Shown: piece after piece, positions 1 through 24,267 of the stretch
How the letters are laid out: each line of letters opens with the position of its first letter
Position numbering within the stretch: position 1 is the stretch's first letter
Assembly (NCBI RefSeq): GCF_001039355.2
Contig: NW_019775425.1
Coordinates: forward strand, 294,543-356,542
Reading direction: 5' to 3'
Length of the DNA: 62,000 bases
Source of the DNA: Lingula anatina
Lineage: Eukaryota; Brachiopoda; Lingulata; Lingulida; Lingulidae
Notes under the pieces: model-generated
The model's input: only the letters and a program-made list of their open reading frames with translations
Databases searched by the model: none
What the model was told of the DNA's origin: nothing
Position numbers and translations under genes: made by a program

Positions 1-432
1 TCCAAACATCACCTTTGTCTTGCTGGTGTTCATCTTTAGCCCACTTTTTGCGCTTTCATCTGCTAACGCCTGTAGCATTTCTTCGAGGTCTTTTGCATCA
101 TCTGCTACTATTATGATGTCGTCTGCAAACCTAAGGTGATTGAGCCTGGTACCGTCTATGTTTATGCCCTTGTCCTGCCAGTCTAGATCCCTGAATATAC
201 GTTCCAATGCTGCTGTGAACAGTTTAGGAGAGATTGTATCTACTTGGCGTACACCTTTCTTGATCCTGATCTTATTGGTGGTCTTGTGTAGTTTGACTGT
301 TACAGAGCTATCAGTGTATATGTCTCTGAGGACGTCTACGTATCCATCTTCGATCCCTAGATCTTGCAGGGATGCCAGTATATACTGGGTTTCTACTGAG
401 TCGAAGGCTTTTTCATAATCAACGTATGCTAT
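1..432 (-). mobile_element. Non-LTR retrotransposon reverse transcriptase fragment (RTE-like)
   Basis: The minus strand reads open from about 432 to the window edge and gives the palm of a non-LTR reverse transcriptase. In order it shows VDYEKAFDSV (first catalytic Asp region), a block resembling RQGD-ISPKLF, and the catalytic box LRFADDIIIVADD, followed by SGLKMNTSKTKVMFG. This order and wording are typical of RTE-type endonuclease/reverse-transcriptase elements. The usual RQGD reads RQVD here. No endonuclease domain or upstream part is visible and homology fades near 432, so this is a 5'-truncated copy whose 3' part lies outside the window. It precedes the VWDE-like gene in the opposite orientation. 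Clade assignment is from memory of the family. Confidence 0.85.
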
Positions 433-856
433 CGATAGCTATCTATAGACATATCGTATGAGACATTTTGGCAAGACATTTTTGTTACTCTGGAGTGAAC
501 CTCTGTAAACATCTATAAATCTTGTGTAGTAATTGTTTTTAACAGATAAGATGTCAGGTTCGTCCTTATTGGAGCGGCCACGCCATTACAAGCAGACCTG
601 TCATCAGCAGAAATAACTACTTTGCTGGAATAAAGGTTTGTTTCCGTATATTGTAGATTTACTTTTACAGTTAATTGAAAAATCAGTTAAAATTATAATA
701 CTATATGAATAAGTCTTCTATGTGTCTTATTTCATAAATTCGAAACAATTTAGAAATACCATCCTTAAAAACCTGAACTGCAGAAATAAAAGTTATTTTA
801 TGCAGTTGCAAAAATAGGCACATTATGTCTTTCATCATGCATTTCATCGTCTCCAG
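433..856. other. Non-coding spacer or intron before the first visible VWDE exon
   Basis: AT-rich sequence with no exon or repeat that I recognise. It ends in a 3' splice site (ctccag) at 856. Because the following exon starts in phase 0 without an initiator Met, this stretch is probably part of an intron whose upstream exon lies outside the window. Confidence 0.4.
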
Positions 857-3800
857 ATAGCAGATATTAACGGCAATGACATCAACCAGATAGTCGTGCG
901 GAAAGACGCACCGGAACCCACAGAAATCCAGTTATATTCAACAATTCCTGTCACCATGGAGACACACAAAATTATGTTTATACCTGGTTTGGAGAGCCAA
1001 CTTTCTGTAATCCTGCGCACTGAAAGTCCCAGTGTGGCCAAGACCGTCGTAACATCTACATGCGAGACGATATTCCTTCAACGAGACTGGAATCAGACGG
1101 CACATAAATTGTTTGGAAGCAAACCTGTCAAAATACAAGCCGTGATGGACAATGCACGGCCATCTGGTCGACCAGACATCCCCAAACTGTTGTATTTTAC
1201 ACCGATACCAGCGGCGCTGGGACAGAGCATTTGGGAAAATTATGTTCTTCCAGCATTCCAGGTAAATTGATTTTACATTATATTTTATACATTTATACAC
1301 AAAAGTGTTGCTTTTTTATCATAGAAAACGTACATCTGACTTCTCTAAATGTCAAAACATTTTTGGTAATGAAATGTGCACCACATGATATGTACTATAA
1401 CACAACACCCTATACGTCGCTACTTGCAGAGGCCAGAGAGACAGGTGTTAGTCAAAATTACTTACTTCACTAGTCAAACGTAGCTAACTTACGCCTAGCC
1501 AAACTTTGTGACTGCAGATAAGTCGACCATTCTCGGTTAAGGTTGTCTGATTAAGTTAATCTCAGTACTAGCAGTAAATGTAATACTTCTGTCATAATTG
1601 TCGCTGGGCAGCTTAGGGAAAGATCAAGAAAAGTTTGTGGAAAGGCGCTGATCCAGGATTTCACAAATTTCCTGAATTTATGCAACCCTGCGGTCACCGC
1701 TACTGATAAAAATCTCTCTGCAACATGGAATATCACACGTAGACGAAACATTATAAGTTATCTAAACGATTTTGTGCCCCCCCCCCCCCCCAAAAAAAAA
1801 AAGAACACTAAAATAGTTTTTAGAAAAAAAGCATTGGCATCTCACCATTTTAAAAATTGTAGAGTTTAGTAGTGCGGGAAAGTCAAAATGAAGTTACGTC
1901 TGCATTCTGCTTCTTGAAAGAAAAGACAACGTTAGGCCTACTATTTACAACAACAAGTCAATGCGTTTAGTTTCTAATTAGATGTTAAAATACATTAATG
2001 TCTAGGTAACCACAGTAGATGTGAACACGGGAATTTGCACTAGTGTCACGGATCCCCATCTGAAAACATTTGATGGCAGGTGAGTAAGGGAAAATTTATT
2101 ACATACATGTGATAAACCATACGAGACATGTTTATCAAAATGCCTGCTCTTCCTAATAAAATCATTTAAATAGTAAATTGGATGCGAATGATGTTAGCTA
2201 ACGACAATATACTCTTGTTAAATGTTCACGAATCTTGTGGTGAGGATGTTAAGTCAAGTCGGGTAATAAATCAAATTTGATTGGGGTTTATTATTCAATT
2301 AAATGAAAGTGAAGTTGCATGTGCAGAATTAAGTGGCGCTTTTTATGTAATTTAAAAAAAGCCTTTTTATAAAATTTATACAAGTCTTTTTATGTAATTT
2401 ATTTTTTAACAGAGTGGTGACAAAAGTATTGCACCATTTTGTTTTAAGGTGAACAACAATTGGATTTGTTACGTTTCTCAATTTGTATATTATTGAAAAC
2501 TGGCTATGTCAAGTTAGTATCTTTACTACAGGTATACATACTAGTTAGTGCTTTGCCCTTACATACGCATATTATTATGTCAGTATTACTGTTTTGTAGG
2601 ACACGGCCACCCTGACCATCCTTCTAGGCATAGACTGATAAGGATTCAGTAAATCTCCTGAGAGCTATGTTGGTCAAAACTGTAAAGACACTTTGGGTGA
2701 GATCAGTTTGGTAAAGGGACGATCCTTTGGCACTTTATTTCCAATCTCATTTCACGGTTTTTCAATGGGGTTTGCGTCTGGTGATTGGGCGGACCAGTCC
2801 ACTCTGTGGTTCAGGTTTCTAGGATCAACCCCAGTTAGCGAATTACGAAGAAACCAATGCACCCCCAAACTATTATGTAAGTGCCCTGTCTGGCAAAGAA
2901 ATGCATGTTCTTTGGATAAGAAGTTGACGACGTTCTCCATACTCTCACTCGTCCACCCATGTTGTTATCACTGAATATGGTCTCATCAGAAAATACAAAA
3001 TGGCGCCAGTTCTGACCTACGGCCCATGCAATGGTTCTTGCAGCCCACCTCACTCTTCTTCATCTGTTTACCAAGGTGTTAAGTGGTTTCCGCCAGGGAA
3101 CGCTTGTGTTAATTTCAGAAACATGGAGTCTTCTTTGGAAAGTTTCTTTTTTTAACCTCAACCTGTAAATTGCGCAAGCACAGCAAAGCTACCATTTAGT
3201 ACAGTTAAAACTGTGATTCAGCTAGTCAAAATACTAATTTCAAGAGGAGACCATTATTGTGATTATTTTCAAAAATCGAAGGGAGAGGTGAGGGCCTCCC
3301 CCCCCCCCCCCCCCCCAAAATCCGCCACTGCGCCTGTTGTCTCTGGCACTAGTGTTCTTCGGGCTAGCTACTTTGTGGTAACGTATGACCTTCACCAGTG
3401 TCTTACATCCTTGTGCAAACCCGTATACACTCTGGCCAAATACAATGTCTGGCGGCTATCTGGGGGACACCTGAACCCTACTCCCGCAGAGAATCAATTT
3501 CTTTTCTTTGTTTATTTGTGAGGCCCCGTACCTTCACCTTGGTAGCAACTTGAGACCATTTATAGTGCACATGGATGAAAATTCATCACTGGTTATATGA
3601 GCAATAAACCGTGAATCACTCTTCACGAACGGTTGTCCCCCGCCCCCGTCACATACCGCACTATCTGCACGGGTGGTGCAATACTTCTGTCACCCTTCTG
3701 TAATTGTTTCTTTAGTATAGGTTTAATATAACACTTACACAAGCTTTCAAGCTGTGTTACTCATTCTTATTGGCGTCGTCATGTTTAAACGTTTTATTTC

Positions 3801-4501
3801 AGACAAATGAGTATTTGAGTTCAATGGCGATTTTACAAGAAGGTGCAGGAGTCTGCCCCTCCCCCCTTTTATTTAAGATTAATGGAAATAAATTATCATT
3901 GAATCTTGTGTGTCTTCTTAATTTTATAGACGATTTGATATCCTGCGCGAGTTTGGAGAATTTGTCTTGACTAGATCAAAATATGGAGAATTTGAGGTAA
4001 CAATTCTGTTTAAAGCTTTTCGATGTATAGCTACATTGACAAGTTGTTTATTCAATTGTAAGGTGATGATCGAAAAAGAAGGGTTTCAATGTAATATTTT
4101 TGCGTCAATTAATATGCAAAATCCAGAGTTTATACAGATTTTTTTTTATTTCTTATTTATTTCCTGTTAAAGGTTCGCGAACGGCATTGGTCTTGCTCGA
4201 GCTCTGGTGTGGCATGCAACTGTGGTGTAGCGGCGAGGGAAGGTCCCCACATCTTAATAGTAGACCTTTGCCATGGTAACGTCGACCAACTACGAAAAGC
4301 AAAACTACAACCGAGGGTGTATTACAGGACTACTGCTATAACGGGGACGTTACCAAACGGGACGTACATCCATTCTGATTCCACGGGCAAAAAATATATA
4401 GTACGTTAATTCACAATCTAAGATACGCAGTGCGTGTTTAGCCTCTTCCAGTAACCATCGTCAAATCCTGGTGTTATGTTATATGTTATCCTGGTGTTAT
4501 A

Positions 4502-4556
<55 letters not shown>

Positions 4557-4641
4557 TTGCTTTTTGAAGTGGGGACACGCACACACGCATATTTCATTTT
4601 TATTTGTAATTTTAATACAAATGTATGTAGTGTGTGTATAA

Positions 4642-4672
<31 letters not shown>

Positions 4673-4741
4673 CTGATATGTGCGTGGCTTAAAAATATGA
4701 TTAAATATGCTTTAATAACACGTATAACAATACACGTATAA

Positions 4742-4796
<55 letters not shown>

Positions 4797-7248
4797 TGTT
4801 TTAGTTGAAGTTTGCGTCTGGCGCCTGGGTGGAGGCCCGCGTAAACAGATATTGGGGTCTAGATATAACAGTCAGCGTTCCCAGTGGTTACAAGAACCAC
4901 ATGGCTGGATTGTGCGGTAATTATGACGACCAGAGTCATAATGACATCGTTGGATCTCTTCCAAATTTCATTTCAAACAACAAGTAAGTTGTGGACATCA
5001 AACGTTGTGTAATTTTTCACGATAAAAAAGCTCATATCCAAAATGTGTAGATAGATTAAATGTAAAGCATCAAATATTCAATATGCCATGATTTAAAATG
5101 ATATAACTACATGTGTTAATTTTCATATAAACCCTATTTTCTTTTTTTTTCGCATCAAGAGTTACAGTTGAAGACAGCTACTTCGGTCGAAAGCTTCCGT
5201 GCCCGTTACCTTTGGCAAGAACCCTTCAAGACTTCTGCTATTGCAATAAAACGGGGGAAGAGAGATTCGTATGCGACTACGCCAAAGTTGTACCAGATCC
5301 CACCGACCTCACGAACATGAAGCCAGTAAAACCTATCATCACTCCTCAGACATGTGGAAAACGGAAGCGACGGGACATTGAGGACCTTATGATGTCCTCT
5401 GATGACGTCATGGAATTTGACGATTACGTGTACACACCCGTGGTCCCAACTGCACGGCAGCCTGTAGTTATAAAACCCCGTGTTGTGCCTGGTGGGCCTG
5501 GTGATGGACCCGGGAGGAATATGCAGGCTATGGGTGATTTATTTGTGTCTGCTCGCCGGGAACCGTTGGTGGCCTACCCTCAACCATACTGGCAGGATGC
5601 ATTTACAAGTGTTGAGCCTGATGGGTTTGGTGGGGAGTTCCAACCTCAGAAGATCCGGTCAAACTGGCAGTTTGCACCTACAAACCCCCGTGTTGTGCCT
5701 CGTTGGTTTGGTGTTGGACCCGGCAGGAATGTGCAGGCTATGGGTGGTTTAATGTTGAAAGTCGCACCAGTGTCTGTTGACGAAGTACCGGTGGTGATCC
5801 AGCCTCAGGAGATCAGGCGCATCTGCAGTGAGGCCATCGAGACCTCTTCAATTTCGACACTGTGCAAGGATCTCCCCGGGTTTGACGTCAGCTCCACGAT
5901 GGAAGAATGTATATCTGATATTAAGTTGCGGAAAAGATATTATTCATTTAATCAGTTTAATTGTAGGCTATATGACGTGCTCAAAAGGGGACTATTAACT
6001 GACTCTTCCGTAAACGCTAATCCTAAAGTGTGCCTTTTCTCCCTTTCGGGTAAGGGTGTCACATGTCTAATGAAAAGGTAAGGGTTGCTGTATCTGCCTG
6101 TGTTTGATAAAGATACACGTATGGAAATTATTAAACGTTTTGACCAAAGATTCATTCTCAAAAACTGCACCGAAGTTACCGATAAATCAATATTATTTAG
6201 AAATATATAACACAGATCAACTTTTCCATGGTACTTTCTTCAATCAAACACTTTGTTTTTTAATATCCAGTTGACAAACGACGTAACGTTTGCAGAAGCC
6301 GCTTCCGACAATATGGAGGACCGCTGCATCCAGTATGCATCCACGCTTTCCAGTGAGAAAGAAAATGTTCAGAAAATCTTGCGTCTACGCTGTCCTCGTC
6401 AATGTAGCGGACAGGGTCGGTGCGACAATGGACAGTGTCACTGTCACGCTGGATTCACTGCTGAGGACTGCTCGGTCAGGACAGATAGCATCCCCAGCGT
6501 GTTCTTCAGAATATCTGGGCGCGCTGTGCAAAAGCGTTTCTGCGATGCGCTCAGACGGCCATGTTTGACGACCAGACTTCAAGCGACTGGAGCGTTCTAC
6601 AGGAGTTCGAATCTCACTTGCAAGATACAACACATAGTGGTGAGTGAAGAATTGTCTATTTTGAATAATTCGTTTGCACCCGTTCCAGCGATTGGGACGT
6701 TATACAGACTGGCCAAATAATTTACAACATAAATGTAGACATGGACATAGCATGGTTTCAATTATTACTTTTTAAAAGATGAATCGACTTGGCAGCCAAT
6801 GCAAATGATAGAGTGTTTCAGTTTTGTTCTTGTAGCATTTAAAAGATCTAAATAACACCTAAAATAACCGTGTTTCGTGTAGAGAAAAATTCCGAAAGCT
6901 GAGAAAAATGCTTGGGGGAGTTGTTGAAGGTGTACAATACTTTTGATAAAAAAACCTGTATTTTCAGATGACATACAATGGACACGAGTTCGTGGAGAGT
7001 GGAGTTACAACCAAAAACACGAAGGCGGAGTTCGTGTCATTCGGCGAAGTGATCTGCCACATTCCCAGTACAGTGCGGAGTGCTGTGCTAGCGAAACCAA
7101 TTGCAGGCCAAGCAGTTCATGTTGTTGTTAGATTGCAAATATCAGTCAGTAATGATGGCGTTCGATTCTCCAATGAAGTGAATCTGTTAGTGTTTAATTC
7201 CAAACGCGTGGAGTATAACAGCCGCACGCAGAGCTGGGAACCGAAAGT
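857..7248 (+). CDS. VWDE-like protein (von Willebrand D and EGF domain), partial, 8 exons visible
   Basis: Exons by splice sites and phase: 857-1261, 2006-2079, 3930-3996, 4173-4400, 4805-4983, 5160-about 5925, 6271-6639, 6968-7248. The second to fifth exons form a von Willebrand type D domain: [13 protein letters not shown] start, WSC...VACNCG middle, and [10 protein letters not shown] near the end. The sixth exon carries a basic site (KRKRR), a Pro/Gly-rich insert with an internal repeat, and then [16 protein letters not shown], a block found in VWDE-family proteins. The seventh has an EGF-like module ([23 protein letters not shown]) followed by a CDALRRPC...SNLTC block. The eighth contains [16 protein letters not shown]. 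The family is extracellular. The protein's start lies upstream of 857, and the family's usual run of C-terminal EGF repeats is not seen. The junction from exon 6 to exon 7 is out of frame (see findings), so the gene may be damaged or the sequence may contain an indel. Confidence 0.8.
2409..3700 (-). mobile_element. Tc1/mariner-like DNA transposon, decayed
   Basis: Inverted ends TGGTGACAAAAGTATTGCAC (2415-2434) and its near-match complement at about 3677-3697 bound a 1.29 kb unit, with TA beside each end as expected for Tc1 insertion. The minus strand encodes pieces of a Tc1 transposase: [19 protein letters not shown] (DDE catalytic Asp region, about 2960-3025) and [15 protein letters not shown] (about 2755-2800, the usual D-W-P-A-Q-S-P-D-L-N-P-I-E block). 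Frames shift between pieces and a poly-C tract interrupts the 5' part (3299-3316), so the element is not autonomous. It sits in an intron of the VWDE-like gene, antisense to it. Confidence 0.85.
3299..3316 (+). repeat. Poly-C tract
   Basis: An uninterrupted run of C inside the Tc1-like element. Similar runs occur at about 1777-1791 and 35270-35289. Confidence 0.8.
4504..4793. repeat. Microsatellite cluster: (AT)n, (GATA)n, (AT)n
   Basis: Within one VWDE intron: an AT-dinucleotide run at about 4504-4554, a GATA tetranucleotide run at about 4641-4671, and a second AT run at about 4745-4793 that ends only 11 bases before the next exon. Confidence 0.9.
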
Positions 7249-7718
7249 GTAAGAGAAAGAATTATAGTTTGTGTAATTTAATTTTTTTAAAGATATTAAA
7301 CTATCTACCTTTTTGGTGAAAGATTTGCTTTGCTTGCCAAATGAAGTGCCTCGCCTTTTCAGATGTTTTAACATAAATTTAAAAAAAATTGTAAGTAATA
7401 TTTTATTTCAAGTAACGAATTGTTGCCAAATGATCAGTGTGCAGCGCTTCAAGGATACAGATTCAGGTTCAGATAACGTGCGTCAAAATTAATTAATTAC
7501 GTTTAACTAGAAACTTTACAGCGATTTGCTGCGATCCTAATAGGTTTTGGAGAACACGACGATTACAAAGGACACTTTGTGCAGTTAAATTATTCGAATT
7601 TCGTAATTTCCTACGTCATGTGGTTTGTCCTTGTCTTTCTTCAATAGCATAGTACACATTAATTTTGATTAAAATATTTTAAGTGCAAAATGAAAAAACC
7701 TCCTAATGGTGCTTGCAG
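7249..7718 (+). other. Probable last intron or 3' flank of the VWDE-like gene
   Basis: Begins with a good donor (gtaaga) at 7249. No domain-coding exon is recognisable in it. Confidence 0.4.
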
Positions 7719-7758
7719 GGATGCAAAATGCAGCGAACTTTTGTATTCTACATACTAG
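7719..7758 (+). CDS. Candidate terminal exon of the VWDE-like gene
   Basis: A pyrimidine-flanked acceptor (gcttgcag, to 7718) is followed by sequence in the phase needed by the donor at 7249. It would add VDAKCSELLYSTY and then a TAG stop at 7756-7758. A cluster of AATAAA motifs lies about 200 bases on (about 7945-7980), which fits a gene end there. No family resemblance supports this short tail, so it is a position-based inference only. Confidence 0.3.
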
Positions 7759-7944
7759 TAAAAAAATACCAGGGGTGCTCTGCATTACATACTGGACATA
7801 AAACTGTGGAATTATGGACAGTATCGTATGGACATTTGATTCATACTCAACACGAATCCTCCTGCAAGACAAGTGGTTTACTTTTCATTATTTTCTCAAG
7901 GAAAAATTCTGAAGTATATTGGTCTGCTTGTTTTGTTTGCAAAA

Positions 7945-7985
7945 AAAAATAAAAAATAAAAATAAATAAAAAGAAATAAAAACTA
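7945..7985 (+). terminator. Cluster of AATAAA polyadenylation signals
   Basis: Several AATAAA hexamers in an A-rich stretch, downstream of the last VWDE-like exon on the plus strand. They could mark the end of that gene, although A-rich sequence also gives such motifs by chance. Confidence 0.35.
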
Positions 7986-10392
7986 AATGAAGAGTTCCCA
8001 AGTCCTTGCTTCACGACAAGTTTTCATTTACCCAAGATGTCATTTGCTTCCACTTGAGGGTGAACACACAATTTGGCAAAGCTAGACTCCAAAATGCAAA
8101 AAATAAGTCAAAATCCATTCATATTTTTATTTGTAGCTGCTTCCTTTACATGTTCAATACTGTGAATAAGTATCTTCTGTCAAATATGCAGTTGTGATGA
8201 CTGCTACATGTATTTACACTGCTACATATTACATGGGGGAAAAGCTGTACAGAAGTGAAAAGAGGCAAATAAGCATTGTAAACATATTGAACTTCCCAGT
8301 CATTGTCAATCTACTTGAGTGGAAATAAATTGAATATTACTCATGAACAGAAGTTTAATATATGTGGATTCAGTATATTATTGTAAAGTCAAAAGCTATT
8401 CTACAGCTGTACAGAGCTGCAGTACCACGTTATACTCAATAACAAAACAAAAACAACCACATCATTAAACTGTTAAACACCCAAGAACGTCAAGGCAAGA
8501 AGACAGCAGTAGCAATGCAAGCAACTCCCCTTTACCTTTAAGAGAGTACAAATGGGGACCCTTTTATTAGTACAAGAACCCCTTTAGTTCTGATCCATTT
8601 TAAAATAGAAAACTCTTGGTGTTGAACAGCAAGGCATCAACTCTTTCAACACAACCACGTACATAAAATACTCTCTCACAAATAACATGTAATATCATCT
8701 AATAAATTAAACCCATTTCAATAAAATTTGTCTGCGAGTCAGCTCCACTCTTAAGTGGGTTTTTAAGGTGGGTTGTGATGTTTGAAAGATTTTCCCTTTT
8801 CTCCATCTAGACTAAAATATCCAAAGAAAGCCATGTTTTAAGGTAGAATCAATCACAGTAAAAATATCTATTAATCGAAAGGAGAGTGCCAATCCTATGT
8901 CAAAGTGACTAGTTAGAAAAATGGAACAGAAAAATAATTTGTTCAGTTACAATGTACACAGCTACAAAGCCAATCTTTACGTGTGCATATTATTATAGAA
9001 GGGTAGAAGGTGGGGGGGGTTATTGTGGTGGAAGACATAACATGTTCAATACAACAAACTATTGGATCTGGGTTTTATACAAGAATGAAAATGAAAAATC
9101 CCAATGCTGTTTTTTCTGTGCAAGGGAAAGAAATCAAATCCTTAAATTTGTGGGAAAGAAACCGATTCTACTGCTAAGGTCAAGTATTCCAGAACTACCA
9201 TTCATGTAACCTTTTTGAAAAGGATACTACATGTCGCTTTAAAAAAACTGCAACCTCTTCAATGCGATTGCTATATATCCAAGCTGCAACATTATTTGCA
9301 ACAATGAATGAAATACAAGTACAGTGCACTTGAAAACATATTAAAACTCATTTTCTGGGATGTTATAACTCCTTGTTCAGCAGTTGGTAGTTCTTGCTTC
9401 TGTTAGAAATAATGAAGTATTATTCATTATTTTTAATAACCTATGTATTCTGAGGTGGATTTTAATAAGTGACTCAGTCATTGCACTGATATAAAATGGT
9501 AACAACAGTGATATTATACTGTAAATAGATGTTATACAATAACAATGACAAGTCCCTTGAAAACTTATATTAGCATGATTCAACTAATACAGTGGTAATT
9601 CCAGATGAATAAACTAAACAGTCTATAGCTGGGAATTGATTAAACCAATAATGCATTTATCAACATGTCAATTCCACATTCAGCATTGTAAATGTGCATG
9701 TATTATTTCATTAAAGTGAATTATAACATATCGTTGCACAAAAAAGTGCATAATAATATTCCTTAAAATTTTCACTAGTTTTAAGGCAACTTTCACCCTA
9801 ATTTTTAATTTATTTTTTCTTTTCTTTTAAGATCTCCTTTCACAGTAAAAGGCAATCTTACACACAACACACAGATATAACATAAATACTCTTGGACTAG
9901 CACCAAAACATTTCACTCCAATCACACTTTGTGAGTGCAACAACCTACAGCTACTGGCACATTTGTACAATATTCACACCAGACCCTGTGAACTGCAAAC
10001 AGCATTTCATCAAACTTTACCAAACAGGGGCCTTCAAAATCTCCTGTAAAAGAGGAGACTTCGTTTGATTCTTTATAGCACTCTCATCTTGGCAGTATAC
10101 ACAAATATTCATATTTATATATAAAGTTGTGTTTGTATGTATATATCTGGTGAATGTGTGTGTAAATGTATATTTTCTGTTGACTTGTAAAAGTAAAATC
10201 TTGATTGCACAACAATAATCCCAACACCCCACTGCCAAAATCCTCTATCAATCTGTTTCCAGTTCTTTCTCATCCTCTTTATTGCAATAATCATGTTTGA
10301 TTAGACCTTGTTGCACACAAGCGATGGTATCTCCCACCCTTTCGGAAAATTCTCCAAAGGCAGTTGGCGTTATGCATTATGGACATCTCTTG
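7986..10392 (-). other. Probable FBXO11 3' untranslated region and intergenic spacer
   Basis: About 2.4 kb downstream of the FBXO11 stop codon. It is AT-rich, has no recognisable exons on either strand and is nearly free of the repeats seen elsewhere, as expected of a long 3'UTR. A minus-strand AATAAA (TTTATT on the plus strand) at about 8126-8131 is one of several possible cleavage signals. The exact end cannot be read from sequence. Confidence 0.4.
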
Positions 10393-22787
<12,395 letters not shown>

Positions 22788-23039
22788 GGTGAATACAGAA
22801 CGATAAAATAATTAAAAACAAAGACGAAATGCAGATCAGTAATCACAATGCAGCCATATTGAAATATGATAATGACCTACTTTCGAGCGTTCTTCCAATG
22901 AAATAACGTTTTTCAGTCACGTGCGCTACATCACCAATAGCATACGCGTGAACTGGGATACCCCCGGCGGAATTCCATAGGGCAGGATGAATATAAGGAG
23001 GGGGGATTTTTTGCGATTATTTCCTGAGATGTAAACGCG
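22788..23039. promoter_or_regulatory. Divergent promoter between FBXO11 (-) and EFCAB11 (+), copy 1
   Basis: Only 252 bases separate the two initiator ATGs. The interval is GC-richer than its flanks and contains two CCAAT boxes (22895-22899, 22934-22938) and a CACGTG E-box (22918-22923). No clear TATA box is seen. The same interval recurs in copy 2 (26697-26948). That the region drives both genes is an inference from the geometry. Confidence 0.6.
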
Positions 23040-24227
23040 ATGACCTCAGTACTTCGGTCTTATTTTCTTTCCCAGAAGCAAAGTTATTTCCCTAGACCAC
23101 TCAAAGAGACAGAAAAACACGTTATTAGCTTGGTAAGGACATTATAAAATTTGCTACCTATTTTGAATTAGTAATTTCATGATTAAACACCAGTACTTAA
23201 GTCCATTTTCAAACTTTTACAGTCGCGATGGTGATGGATATGATAGATTTGAAATTTTTATTAATTTTTATTTCATTCTAGGTTTTCCACGAAAGCGATG
23301 CTGGACATAAAGGGTATCTCTCAAGAGAAGACTTGAAAGTTGCAACGGTTTCACTCTTTGGATACAAACCCTCTAAGGTAAAACACGGAGAAATAATTTG
23401 GACTGTCGTTGACCTTGTGTTTTAACCTTCAGTTTAAATATATTTCGCGAAAATAGAACGTGTACGTAGACAGCGACAAGACCCCTTGAAAGATGCCTGA
23501 AACCTCAAATTATTCGCAGTTGATAATGCACTGAAATTGTAATGAATTTGTTATGCATCTCATTCTGTCAATCGCAGTCTGTAATGGAATGAGGCTATCC
23601 AGGTGAATATAGCCCTTATTCAGGAGATGTACTTGCGCCCTCACCCTTTCCTAATCATTGAGGCTATTCACCTGGATAGCCTAGCCCATTCCCAGATGAA
23701 GATGCTCTGTTAGACATTGAAATATTGGAGGTAAATTATTTCATGACTGAAGAAGAAATTACTTGTTGGAGATGTATGCTATAGAGAGTAATGTTTTTTT
23801 TTCTTGAGGAGAAATTGATTTGGTGGGAATATCTCAGATTGGACACCTTTAAGAAAATTCAAAAGTAGAGCCATATATATTTTAGCACTGATAATACAGA
23901 TGGATTCAGGTTTTTATAAAATCATAGTAACATTTAGATAACTATGCTGGGACATAGTTGGAGGCTATTGGAAGCAATGAAGTGTATATACACATGTAAA
24001 TTGTTATGTCACATACCTTAGAAGTAGCCAGGTTTTTCAGGAAAGTAGATTTTGAATGTTGAAATGATCAGGATTGCAAGTGTGTAGGAGGAGCTGCAGC
24101 CTTCTGGCTGGTTTTTTAAACTCTTAGTCAGCATATTCAAATTAAATAACAATATATATATTTCAATCATTACAGTATGAAGTGGACAAAATGTTTTTTA
24201 GAGGACAAGCCGAAGAGGAAGAATTGG
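23040..24227 (+). CDS. EFCAB11 exons 1-3, duplicate copy without exons 4-6
   Basis: Exons 23040-23132, 23282-23377 and 24176-24227 encode MTSVLRSYFLSQKQ..., VFHESDAGHKGYLSREDLKV... and YEVDKMFFRGQAEEEELG, nearly identical to the intact copy. The donor after exon 1 is gtaagg, better than the gtatat of copy 2. No fourth exon follows before the duplication ends at 25154. A transcript from here could only be completed by splicing across copy 2. Inclusion of both sets of exons would shift the frame, because exon 3 ends in phase 1 and exon 2 begins in phase 0. It is either an alternative promoter with leader exons or an assembly duplicate. Confidence 0.75.
23592..23682. repeat. Perfect 18-bp inverted repeat, hairpin-forming
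   Basis: aggctatccaggtgaata (23592-23609) is the exact complement of 23665-23682. It lies in intron 2 of EFCAB11. Copy 2 has the same structure at 27503-27591, where the stem is longer because copy 1 carries a TA insertion beside the left arm. It may be the remnant of a small foldback element. Confidence 0.85.
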
Positions 24228-24266
24228 GTAAGAATGTTTTTTTTTTCTTTATGTATATTCTGGTTG

Positions 24267-24267
24267 G

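Larger units (their letters stand above)
2006..4983 (+). other. Von Willebrand type D domain split over four exons
   Basis: Exons 2006-2079, 3930-3996, 4173-4400 and 4805-4983 join in phases 2, 0, 0 and 2 to give one VWD domain. Landmarks are DPHLKTFDG, the paired Cys in ACNCG, DLCHG and GLCGNYDD. The intron inside the FDGR motif (2080-3929) holds the Tc1-like element. The intron after 4400 holds three microsatellites. Confidence 0.8.

Noticed and set aside
3213-3521. 102-codon frame with a proline run
   Set aside because: The prolines come from a poly-C tract inside the Tc1-like element.
5926-6077. Extending VWDE exon 6 through the reading frame to 6077
   Set aside because: The added residues lose resemblance to the family after SDIK, and the join to the next exon is still out of frame.
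6604-6618. gagttcgaatctc resembles a tRNA B box
   Set aside because: It lies inside a VWDE coding exon; no A box or cloverleaf surrounds it.
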